From positions 372,001 to 436,000 of the forward strand of contig NZ_JAABOO010000002.1 in assembly GCF_010671605.1 (NCBI RefSeq): a stretch of DNA of 64,000 bases, written 5' to 3'. Below the pieces are notes generated by a model. It did not search any database. It saw only the letters and a list, made by a program, of their open reading frames with translations, and was not told the origin of the DNA. This document shows, in pieces, positions 43,076-51,203 of this stretch. Origin of the DNA: Leptobacterium flavescens. GTDB lineage: Bacteria > Bacteroidota > Bacteroidia > Flavobacteriales > Flavobacteriaceae. Each line of letters starts with the position of its first letter. The stretch's first letter is position 1. The position numbers and the translations under genes are program-made.

Positions 43076-44155
43076 ATGGTGTCACAAAATAACAAAACCT
43101 TGGTTCTAACCGCTATTGATGTACAAACCGTTGTTGAGCGATACGGATTAGACAAGTTGATGGATACGTTGATAGCCGAGCTTAATCAGGCAATAGCCGA
43201 CTTTACACCCGAAAGAATTGACATTCCGGCCAGGTCTGGTTTCCACTACGATCATCCCTATTCCGGGCTAGTAGAATGGATGCCTGTACATTCCAAAGAA
43301 AAAGAAGTTGTGATCAAAGTTGTGGGGTATCATCCTAAGAACCCTGTAGAATTTGATTTACCGACCATTCTCTCCACCATTTCTTCTTACGATACGACCA
43401 CCGGTCATTTAAAAGGAGTTGTGGACGGGGTATTATTAACCGCACTTCGTACGGGAGCTGCATCTGCAGTTGCCAGCCGCCTTCTGGCCGATGGTGATAG
43501 TTCCACATTGGGGCTTATCGGTTGCGGAGCCCAGGCTGTAACACAGTTGCACGGGCTCTCGAGGGTTTTCGATATTCAAAAAGTATTTATATACGATAGT
43601 GATGAGGAAGCAATGAACTCTCTTCCGCAGAGATGTGAGATGCTGGGGCTGAATGTAGAGTTCATTCAGGCCGATATGCAGACCATTCTTACCAAATCCG
43701 ATATCGTATGTACGGCTACTTCAATAGATACAGGAGCCGGGCCTTTGTTCAGTAAACTGGAAGTAAATCCCAAACTACACATAAATGCAGTAGGTTCTGA
43801 TTTTCCGGGGAAGATAGAATTACCCCTGGAACTTCTGGAATCCAGCCTGGTATGTCCTGATTTCAGGGAGCAAGCCATTATTGAAGGCGAATGCCAGCAG
43901 ATGAAGACCAGTGATATCGGACCTGAGCTGGTTGAAGTAGTTCAGGATCCATCCAAATATAATTACGCAAAAGACAACTTAAGTGTATTCGATTCTACCG
44001 GATGGGCTCTCGAAGACCAGGTGGTTATGAATCTGTTCTTAAGACTGGCAAAACAATTAGGAATAGGGAATGAACTTGAGATGGAAAGTATCCTGGAGGA
44101 TGCCAAGAATCCTTATCATTTCCTTTTAAAAGAAGTTCCTGCCGAATTAAAATAG
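43076..44155 (+). CDS. Ornithine cyclodeaminase / mu-crystallin family enzyme
   Basis: A 359-residue protein. The substrate-side block is ARSGFHYDHPYSGLVEWMPV followed by a VIKVVGYHPKN strand. LTALRTGAASAVASRLLA precedes the Rossmann loop TLGLIGCGAQAVTQLHGL (GxGxQ). The C-terminal end has VFDSTGWALEDQVVMNLFL. Family reactions: ornithine to proline (or lysine to pipecolate) with NAD+, or NAD-dependent amine dehydrogenation as in SbnB. Within this NRPS cluster, proline supply for the adenylating enzyme at 38374 is the simplest inference. Starts after a 167-bp spacer with TTACGTAA. Confidence 0.88.
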   Translation: MVSQNNKTLVLTAIDVQTVVERYGLDKLMDTLIAELNQAIADFTPERIDIPARSGFHYDHPYSGLVEWMPVHSKEKEVVIKVVGYHPKNPVEFDLPTILSTISSYDTTTGHLKGVVDGVLLTALRTGAASAVASRLLADGDSSTLGLIGCGAQAVTQLHGLSRVFDIQKVFIYDSDEEAMNSLPQRCEMLGLNVEFIQADMQTILTKSDIVCTATSIDTGAGPLFSKLEVNPKLHINAVGSDFPGKIELPLELLESSLVCPDFREQAIIEGECQQMKTSDIGPELVEVVQDPSKYNYAKDNLSVFDSTGWALEDQVVMNLFLRLAKQLGIGNELEMESILEDAKNPYHFLLKEVPAELK

Positions 44156-44197
44156 GAGTTAAATACCGGAGATAATCTGAAAAAATAATCAATCACA

Positions 44198-45424
44198 ATG
44201 AAAAAAAGAATATTCAAATTACTTCTGATCCTTTTTCTGATGCTTCCTTCTTTAGGATCTGCACACGTATCGGAACAAAGTTATATTTTCCTCAGAGTGT
44301 ATGAGAAAGACGGAATTGAAGGTCGTTTTGAGGTCCAGACAAGAGACCTGAACAAGGTTTTCGGATGGGGGCTTAAGACCAACGGAACAAGCCCGGACGA
44401 CCTGGAACCTTATATTTCACAGATCAAAGCTTACTTCCTTAAGAATTCTGCATTCAGCTCTGCTTTAGGGCCTCACAAGGTAGTACTGGGCGATGTTTCC
44501 ATACTTCCGACCAACCTGGGAGATTTTGTTCAGCTGCACTTCAAACTTGAAGGTATCAGCAGTCTTCCGGATGCTCTGGATGTTACCTATAGCGCCGTAT
44601 TTGACAAAGCGCCGAAACACAGAGGCTATCTTGTTGTTGAATACAACTGGAAAGCAGGAGTTATCAATAACGAAGCTATTATTTCCCTTGATTTCAAACC
44701 CGGAAAAACCACTTCCACGCTTTCACTTACGGAAGCTTCGGTAACCAAAGGTTTTATCGCCATGATAAAACAAGGAGTCTGGCATATCTGGATCGGACTG
44801 GATCATATTCTTTTCCTTCTGGCCCTGATCCTTCCTTCGGTTGTACGCAGAGTGAGGGAAGCCAACGAGTCTGTAGGGAAATGGGCTCCTGTAGAGCGAT
44901 TCAAACCGGCATTTATTTATATCATCAAGGTGATCACTTTTTTCACCATTGCACATACCATCACCCTGAGCCTTGCAGCTCTTCAGATCGTGAATTTACC
45001 CTCCAGGCTTGTAGAGTCTGTTATTGCACTGTCTATAGGACTGGCAGCTTACCATAATATCAGGCCTATTTTTAAAGGCAGAGATTGGGTAATTGCTTTT
45101 GTTTTCGGGTTGTTTCACGGATTTGGTTTTGCCAGTGTTCTCGGCGACCTTGGGCTTAAGAATGAGTTCCTCACCCTTTCCCTTCTCGGTTTTAATATCG
45201 GAGTGGAGATCGGTCAGGTAGCTATTATATTCCTGATCTTCCCGGTGCTTTACCTGATCAGGAAATTCAGGACTTACCCAAGGATCCTGTCCTATGGTTC
45301 GGTCCTCCTTATTTTTATCTCCCTCTACTGGGTGGTAGAAAGAGTGTTTGACGTAAACCTGGGTGTAGAAGATTCCATAAGATCCCTGCTTTACCGGGCA
45401 GCGGTATTCCTGGGTCTCAGATAA
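44198..45424 (+). CDS. HupE/UreJ family membrane protein
   Basis: A 408-residue protein. A signal peptide (LFLMLPSLGSAHVSEQSY) leads into an exported ~180-residue domain rich in beta strands. The HupE/UreJ_2 membrane domain follows with WHIWIGLDHILFLLALIL, FFTIAHTITLSL and FHGFGFASVLGDLGL, where His/Asp residues line up as in metal-permease relatives. HupE/UreJ proteins are linked to nickel or cobalt uptake, though this long form with an N-terminal domain is of unproven function. Placed 42 bp after the OCD-family gene. Confidence 0.85.
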   Translation: MKKRIFKLLLILFLMLPSLGSAHVSEQSYIFLRVYEKDGIEGRFEVQTRDLNKVFGWGLKTNGTSPDDLEPYISQIKAYFLKNSAFSSALGPHKVVLGDVSILPTNLGDFVQLHFKLEGISSLPDALDVTYSAVFDKAPKHRGYLVVEYNWKAGVINNEAIISLDFKPGKTTSTLSLTEASVTKGFIAMIKQGVWHIWIGLDHILFLLALILPSVVRRVREANESVGKWAPVERFKPAFIYIIKVITFFTIAHTITLSLAALQIVNLPSRLVESVIALSIGLAAYHNIRPIFKGRDWVIAFVFGLFHGFGFASVLGDLGLKNEFLTLSLLGFNIGVEIGQVAIIFLIFPVLYLIRKFRTYPRILSYGSVLLIFISLYWVVERVFDVNLGVEDSIRSLLYRAAVFLGLR

Positions 45425-45500
45425 AAGACAGGACAAAACCCATAAGATGGTTTTTTCGTAAATTATATATGTAATCCGAAAGGATTATCCGAACAATAAA

Positions 45501-48446
45501 TTGCAACTAAAGATCGTGAAAAAAGAAGAAGGGTCTCATATAGAAAAAAGTTCATTGTTAGCCCGATGGAAAAACAGGAGCAAAAAACCTGAAACCAAAG
45601 GAATAAGCAAGGTTGCCGATGGAGTTTCCATCCCCTTGTCTTACGGGCAGCAACGACTGTGGTTCCTTCAGCAGTTATTTCCTAAAAACCCCTTTTACAA
45701 TTATACGGAGTTATACAGATTAAAGGGGAAGCTAAATGAGGAAGCGCTTCTCAACAGCCTGAAATTGGTATATGAGCAGCACGATATCTTAAGATCCAAT
45801 TATCGTCTTGAGTCAGGAAAGACACATATTGTCATAAACCCGGATACCGATCTGGATATTTCCAGATACGACAAAAGTAATCTGAGTCCGGACGAAGCCG
45901 AAGAAGCTGCTATGCAGATCGCGCTGAAGGATTCTCAGACCGTTTTCAAATTATCGGAAGGCTCCTTGTTAAAGGCCAGCCTGATAAAATTAACAGAGGA
46001 CGATCATATCCTTATTCTGAGCATGCACCATATCATTACTGATAAATGGTCTATGGGAGTACTGAGGCATCAGCTGAGCACCTATTACAGGGCATTTTGT
46101 AACGGAGATCATCCTCAATCGGTAAAAACGGAAATACAATACAGGGATTACGCCTACTGGCAACGAAAGAAGGGAGTAGATCAGCCACAGCTGGATTATT
46201 GGAAATCAAAACTTGCAGGAGATATCCCATTCCTGAATTTACCGACCGATTTTCAGCGGAAGATCAAACCCAGTTTTGAAGGTTCTTTTCACGAACAACA
46301 CTATTCGAAGGAGTTTTCCGGAGAATTACTTGAACTATGTAAAAAAATAGATGCCACTCCATATGTGGTTATGCTAAGTGTTTTTTATACACTTTTATTC
46401 AGATATACGGAACAGGAAGACCTGCTTATAGGAACCCCTATTTCCAGCAGAGACCAGGTGGCTCTGGAAGATCTGATAGGTTTTTTTAACGATACCGTGG
46501 TCCTAAGAACAAAACTGTCTCATAATATCAGTTTTTTAGACCTGGTAAAATCGGTAAAGCAAACTACCCTGGAAGCTTTTTCCAATAAAGATGTTCCTTT
46601 CGATATCCTGGTGAAGGAATTGAACCCGGAAAGGTCGCTGAGCATAAATCCGTTCTTTCAGACCATGTTCCTGTATCATTCGGTTCCTGAAGCCGAATCG
46701 TTCGGAGAGGAGCTGGAACTTTCCCATTCTCCTTTAGACGGCGGGGTTTCCAAGTTCGATCTTACCCTTTATATCTCGGAAAACAAAGGAGTATTATCAT
46801 CGATTTTCGAATATTCGACCGATCTTTTCGAAAGCTCTACCATTAGTTTGATGCACGAGCATTTCAAATTACTGCTGGAAGGCATTTTAAAAGATACAAA
46901 CGGACCGATATCCGGGATTCCCATGTTATCGGAAAAAGAAAAAGAGTTATACACTACTTCCCTTGATGGGGTATTTGCAAAAAACAAAGGAATTCATCAC
47001 TATATAGAAGAACAGGCGAAAAAGCATCCGCAGAAAACGGCTTTGGTTTTCGGGGATAAGGAAATCAGCTATGAGGAACTCAACAAAAAAGCTGATACAA
47101 TTGCTTTTTCCCTGATGAAGAAAGGTGTCAAGAGAAAAGATATTATCGGTTTATGTATTGAGCGATCCGCAGAAATGGTCCTCGGGCTATTGGGAATATT
47201 AAAGGCAGGAGCCGCTTATCTACCAGTAGATCCGGCTTATCCCTCAGAGCGTATTGACTATATACTGAACGATGCCAAGGCTTATATCCTGCTTACACAG
47301 GATAGTTTACTTTCCTCTCTGGAGAGTTCTCATATACAAACTTTCAGCATTGAAGAATGTGTCGATAATAAAAAAGCAAATAAGAAAGAATTACCGCAGA
47401 CAAAGGATACGGATCCGGCTTATGTTATTTATACTTCCGGGAGTACCGGAAAGCCCAAAGGAGTACCTGTCAGTCATAGAAACATTGTAAATTCTACACT
47501 TTCAAGGACCGGTTTCTACGGTAGTGATCCGGAGAGTTTCCTGCTTATGTCATCGATTTCCTTTGACAGTTCCAAAGCAGGCTTATTCTGGACCTTATGC
47601 AGCGGAGGGTGTTTGGTCATTTCCGAAGACCGTATGGAACAAGATACGGACCGCATTGCAGAAGTTATCAGCAAACATAAGGTAAGTCATACCCTGATGC
47701 TTCCCTCTCTCTATTCTACCATTCTCAGTTACGGAGATCCTGAACGGCTTTCCTCGCTGACCACAGTAATGGTTGCGGGAGAATCCTGCCCGGCTTCTTT
47801 GGTGAGCGAGCATTTTGAGCGCTTACCGCAAACCGCACTTTATAACGAATACGGACCGACGGAAGCGACAGTTTGGTGTATTGCGCATCGCATTCGGGAA
47901 AAAGATGCAAAAACAAGTATCCCGATCGGAAAAGCAGTGGCTAATGCCGAGATCTATATATTGAATGAACTGCTGGAAAGAGTTCCCTACGGAGCCGTGG
48001 GAGAACTGTATATCGGTGGTATCGGCCTGGCAAAGGGCTATCTTCATAAACCGGAACTAAGCTCTCAGGTATTTATTCCCAATCCGTTTGAAGCTTCCTC
48101 ATCTGAGAGGATCTACAAAACAGGAGACCTGGTAAGGTATAACAGTGAAGGCAATATTGAATTCCTGGGAAGAAAGGATCAGCAGGTAAAAGTAAGAGGT
48201 TATAGAATAGAACTCGATGAGATCGAGCAGCATATCCTTCGCTTTGAATCAGTTGAACAAGCCATCGTATTGATCGAAAACAACAGGAAAATGCCCGATC
48301 CGGAAAAACTCGGAGAGCATACTACCGAGGATCTGGTGGCTATCCTGCAAAAATATTTAACAGAAGAAGAAATAAATGATGTCCTCGGGGCTTATGAGAA
48401 TCTGGATGCAGAAGAAAAGATTGCCGTATTGGACCGTTTAAGTTGA
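45501..48446 (+). CDS. NRPS C-A(core), A domain truncated after A8
   Basis: A 981-residue synthetase piece. Start is TTG 45501 or GTG 45516; no clean Shine-Dalgarno. C domain ~40-470 (HHIITDK at 176-182). A domain: A3 YTSGSTGKPKG near 644-654, A5 NEYGPTEATV near 782-791, A8 FLGRKDQQVKVRGYRIELDE at 888-907. It then ends in a helical, acidic tail (LTEEEINDVLGAYENLDAEE) without A10 or T. The missing A subdomain is encoded two genes on (49237), with a methyltransferase between. Manual signature DSALMAEVW; I cannot assign a substrate. Followed by 8 bp to the methyltransferase. Confidence 0.9.
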   Translation: MQLKIVKKEEGSHIEKSSLLARWKNRSKKPETKGISKVADGVSIPLSYGQQRLWFLQQLFPKNPFYNYTELYRLKGKLNEEALLNSLKLVYEQHDILRSNYRLESGKTHIVINPDTDLDISRYDKSNLSPDEAEEAAMQIALKDSQTVFKLSEGSLLKASLIKLTEDDHILILSMHHIITDKWSMGVLRHQLSTYYRAFCNGDHPQSVKTEIQYRDYAYWQRKKGVDQPQLDYWKSKLAGDIPFLNLPTDFQRKIKPSFEGSFHEQHYSKEFSGELLELCKKIDATPYVVMLSVFYTLLFRYTEQEDLLIGTPISSRDQVALEDLIGFFNDTVVLRTKLSHNISFLDLVKSVKQTTLEAFSNKDVPFDILVKELNPERSLSINPFFQTMFLYHSVPEAESFGEELELSHSPLDGGVSKFDLTLYISENKGVLSSIFEYSTDLFESSTISLMHEHFKLLLEGILKDTNGPISGIPMLSEKEKELYTTSLDGVFAKNKGIHHYIEEQAKKHPQKTALVFGDKEISYEELNKKADTIAFSLMKKGVKRKDIIGLCIERSAEMVLGLLGILKAGAAYLPVDPAYPSERIDYILNDAKAYILLTQDSLLSSLESSHIQTFSIEECVDNKKANKKELPQTKDTDPAYVIYTSGSTGKPKGVPVSHRNIVNSTLSRTGFYGSDPESFLLMSSISFDSSKAGLFWTLCSGGCLVISEDRMEQDTDRIAEVISKHKVSHTLMLPSLYSTILSYGDPERLSSLTTVMVAGESCPASLVSEHFERLPQTALYNEYGPTEATVWCIAHRIREKDAKTSIPIGKAVANAEIYILNELLERVPYGAVGELYIGGIGLAKGYLHKPELSSQVFIPNPFEASSSERIYKTGDLVRYNSEGNIEFLGRKDQQVKVRGYRIELDEIEQHILRFESVEQAIVLIENNRKMPDPEKLGEHTTEDLVAILQKYLTEEEINDVLGAYENLDAEEKIAVLDRLS

Positions 48447-48454
48447 AATAAAAT

Positions 48455-49240
48455 ATGAAAAGAGTAAGAAGATCTGAAGATTTTGAGGTAAATATTACCA
48501 TTAACCGGGATACATTTATCAATCCTCCCCGGCAGATGCAGCGGGGTGCGGTAGTAAACCGTGCGTTAAAGGAATTTACCGCAGATCTGTTTGCCATTCA
48601 CGAACAGGCCAAGCATTTTGTTGCCGGCTCCACCTCACATTCTATGGACGATCGCAGCCAGGGGGAACTCAGCGAGCAGGAGATCATGGAAGACTGGCAG
48701 ATCCCGGTTATGCAGACCATGGCCGATGTTGTTTGCGACCGTTCAGGAGATATTCTGGAAATAGGCTTCGGAAGAGGTATATCTTCAGATATGATACAGG
48801 AGCATCAGGTAGACTCCCATACCATAATGGAATGTAATGACAGTGTTATAGATGCATATCATCAATGGAAACAGAAATACGAAGGAAAGGATATCAGGAT
48901 GGTCAGGGGCCTCTGGCAGGACACTATTGATGACCTGGGGCTTTTTGACGGGATCTTTTTTCACACCTATCCTCTGAATGAAGAAGAATATATGAAATAC
49001 GTAAATGAAAGTATCACCTTTGCGGAGCATTTCTTTCCGCATGCTTCCGCACATCTGAAGCCGGGAGGTTCCTTTACTTATTTCTCCAATGAGATCGATT
49101 CGCTTAGCAGGGAACATCAACGCCTGCTGCTTAAGCATTTTTCTTCTTTTCAGATACAGGTCGTTTCTCTCCAGATGCCTGAAGATGTTAAGGACACCTG
49201 GTGGGCGAATTCTATTGTTGTGGTTAAAGCGATAAAATGA
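48455..49240 (+). CDS. GAMT/RMT2-like SAM methyltransferase inside a split A domain
   Basis: A 261-residue class I methyltransferase. MEDWQIPVM (78-86), ILEIGFGRG (99-107), the MECNDS acidic turn (125-130), GLWQD (152-156), DGIFFHTYPLNEEEY (165-179) and LKPGG (201-205) align well with guanidinoacetate methyltransferase. The GAMT motif with catalytic Asp (YDTYP) reads FHTYP here, so the guanidino-binding Asp is His; the substrate therefore probably differs from a guanidine. The N-terminal ~65 residues are extra. It lies exactly between the two halves of an A domain and its stop overlaps the next start (ATGA). Inferred to methylate the amino acid activated or carried by this module. Confidence 0.85.
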   Translation: MKRVRRSEDFEVNITINRDTFINPPRQMQRGAVVNRALKEFTADLFAIHEQAKHFVAGSTSHSMDDRSQGELSEQEIMEDWQIPVMQTMADVVCDRSGDILEIGFGRGISSDMIQEHQVDSHTIMECNDSVIDAYHQWKQKYEGKDIRMVRGLWQDTIDDLGLFDGIFFHTYPLNEEEYMKYVNESITFAEHFFPHASAHLKPGGSFTYFSNEIDSLSREHQRLLLKHFSSFQIQVVSLQMPEDVKDTWWANSIVVVKAIK

Positions 49241-51198
49241 AAAAAACAGATATAAAATACAGGATAGACAGCTTATCACCGGAGGCCAGGGAGCTTTTTC
49301 TCAATAACCTCAAGGAGTTAATACGGTCTAAGTCTGAAAAGGTTTCTTCTGAAGAAAAGAAACGTATTGTTGCCTATGTTCAGGGGAAGGGATCCTTCGA
49401 AAAAGAGCAGCTTAAAACCTATCTGGAAGGAGAATTACCGGACTATATGATCCCTTCCGTTATTATACCTATGCACAAAATACCGGTGCTTCCGAATGGA
49501 AAAGTAGACAGAAAGAACCTACCGTCAACCGCAGAGATACAGGAAGATACACAGGCCGGTTTTGCGGAGGCGAGTAATCAAACTGAAGAGATACTAATTA
49601 AAATATGGGAAGAAGTCCTGAACTTCAGCCCTATCAGTGTTAATGATAATTTCTTTGAGATTGGAGGCGATTCCATTCTCAGTATTCAGATCATAGCCAA
49701 AGCCAGGAAAGCGGGAATCGAATTACAGGCCAATCAGCTTTTTGACAATCAGACCATAGCCGAACTGGCCCTCTTTGCCAAAAGCCAGGACGCAAATACT
49801 GAAACGGAAGAAAAGGCAATAGAAGGACAAGTTGAACTGACCCCTATACAGCATTGGTTCTTTGACACTCATAAAAACGCTCCTCATTACTGGAATCAGG
49901 CTGTTGAAGTAACCGGAAATAAAGAACCCAAAAGACAACAGGTTGAAGACTATATAAAAACATTGATCCGCCGTCATGACGCATTTCGCCTTAGTTTTAG
50001 GAACACTGGAAGCGAATGGAAAGCTGAGGTATTAACTCAGGATAAAGTAAATGCTTTCCGCTATTTCGATCTCAGCAATGCAAAAGATCGGGACAAGCAG
50101 GAACAGCAAATCAACGATCTCTTTGTAAAAGTACAGGAGGAAACCAGGCTGGAAGAAGGTTCTCTCTTTAAATGCCTGTATTTTGACTGTGGGGATACGC
50201 AGAACAACAAAGTTTATCTCCTGGCTCATCACCTGGTAACCGATATGATCTCATGGAAGGTAATTATTAAAGATCTCATCAGCCTGAACGGACAAACAGA
50301 AGAGCTGGAAAAGAAAACATCTTCTATAAAAGCATGGGGAGACCATTTATTAAAGCAGTCGCAGTCTGAGAAAATACAGGAAGAAATAGCATTCTGGAAG
50401 GCCCAGGAAAATGATGCTGCTCCCCTGCCGCAGGATTTCGATATCGAAACTTCGGTTGTTCAGGAAAGCAGCATAGAGGTACTTACGGATAGTTTTGATA
50501 AGGAAAATACCCGAACGCTTTTAAATGAGGCCAACACCAGGTATAACACCAAGGTTCATGAGTTGCTTATCTGTGCACTACAGGAAACGATATGTAATTG
50601 GGCCTCTTCAGAACACTTCTGTCTGGGGCTGGAAAAACACGGTCGGGTGTCGGAAGCTACTCAACCCGATATATCCAATACGGTAGGATGGTTCACTTCC
50701 TATTTCCCCCTGACTTTTAAGCGAGAGGTGGGTAATGATACAGGACTGAAGATAAAAAGCATCAAAGAAAAAATACGAAGTGTTCCGAACGACGGAACCG
50801 GCTACGGGATCCTGAGATACATTTCTGGAGAAGAAAGCCTTGATCAGCAACCACAGGTAGTTTTCAATTATTTGGGGAATCAGGAGGATATGAACGATGA
50901 AACTGGTTTAAGTTTTAAGGAAATTACAGAAGATACGAGGTCTCCCGAAAGTGAACGCAACTATAAAATTGAGATCAATGCCTTTGTAAAAGAAGGAAAG
51001 CTGCAAATGAACTGGAGTTACAGCAGGGAGTTGTATAAGGAAACAACACTGTCGGAACTGACCGGGGCTTTTAAAGACAATTTACAGAATATCATAAAAC
51101 ACTGTACATCTACGGATACAGAAGAATATACCCCATCCGATTTTCCCGAGGCCGGTTTGAGCCAGGAAGATCTGGATAATCTAATGCAAGGAATATAA
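49237..51198 (+). CDS. NRPS A(sub)-T-E, C-terminal part of the split A domain
   Basis: A 653-residue protein. A helical N-terminal tail (~1-45), then A9/A10 of an adenylation domain (LPDYMIPSVIIPMHKIPVLP, NGKVDRKNLP at 87-96, whose Lys is the catalytic A10 residue). T domain with GGDSI at 143-147 (Ser146). Epimerisation domain ~200-640: HHLVTDMISW at 331-340, TVGWFTSYFPLTF and QVVFNYLGN. There is no A core domain, so it must pair with the 45501 protein. The E domain implies a D-residue. The 4-bp overlap with the methyltransferase argues for coordinated synthesis. Confidence 0.9.
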   Translation: MKKTDIKYRIDSLSPEARELFLNNLKELIRSKSEKVSSEEKKRIVAYVQGKGSFEKEQLKTYLEGELPDYMIPSVIIPMHKIPVLPNGKVDRKNLPSTAEIQEDTQAGFAEASNQTEEILIKIWEEVLNFSPISVNDNFFEIGGDSILSIQIIAKARKAGIELQANQLFDNQTIAELALFAKSQDANTETEEKAIEGQVELTPIQHWFFDTHKNAPHYWNQAVEVTGNKEPKRQQVEDYIKTLIRRHDAFRLSFRNTGSEWKAEVLTQDKVNAFRYFDLSNAKDRDKQEQQINDLFVKVQEETRLEEGSLFKCLYFDCGDTQNNKVYLLAHHLVTDMISWKVIIKDLISLNGQTEELEKKTSSIKAWGDHLLKQSQSEKIQEEIAFWKAQENDAAPLPQDFDIETSVVQESSIEVLTDSFDKENTRTLLNEANTRYNTKVHELLICALQETICNWASSEHFCLGLEKHGRVSEATQPDISNTVGWFTSYFPLTFKREVGNDTGLKIKSIKEKIRSVPNDGTGYGILRYISGEESLDQQPQVVFNYLGNQEDMNDETGLSFKEITEDTRSPESERNYKIEINAFVKEGKLQMNWSYSRELYKETTLSELTGAFKDNLQNIIKHCTSTDTEEYTPSDFPEAGLSQEDLDNLMQGI

Positions 51199-51203
51199 TT
51201 AAT

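Noticed and set aside
43076-44155. Assigning the OCD-family gene as sbnB for diaminopropionate synthesis
   Set aside because: The partner SbnA-like cysteine synthase homologue is not in the window, so proline or pipecolate supply is at least as likely.
45501-49240. The split A domain as a sequencing frameshift
   Set aside because: After the stop at 48446 the same frame meets another stop within 4 codons, the methyltransferase is a complete gene with its own ATG, and its end has a clean ATGA coupling with the next gene.
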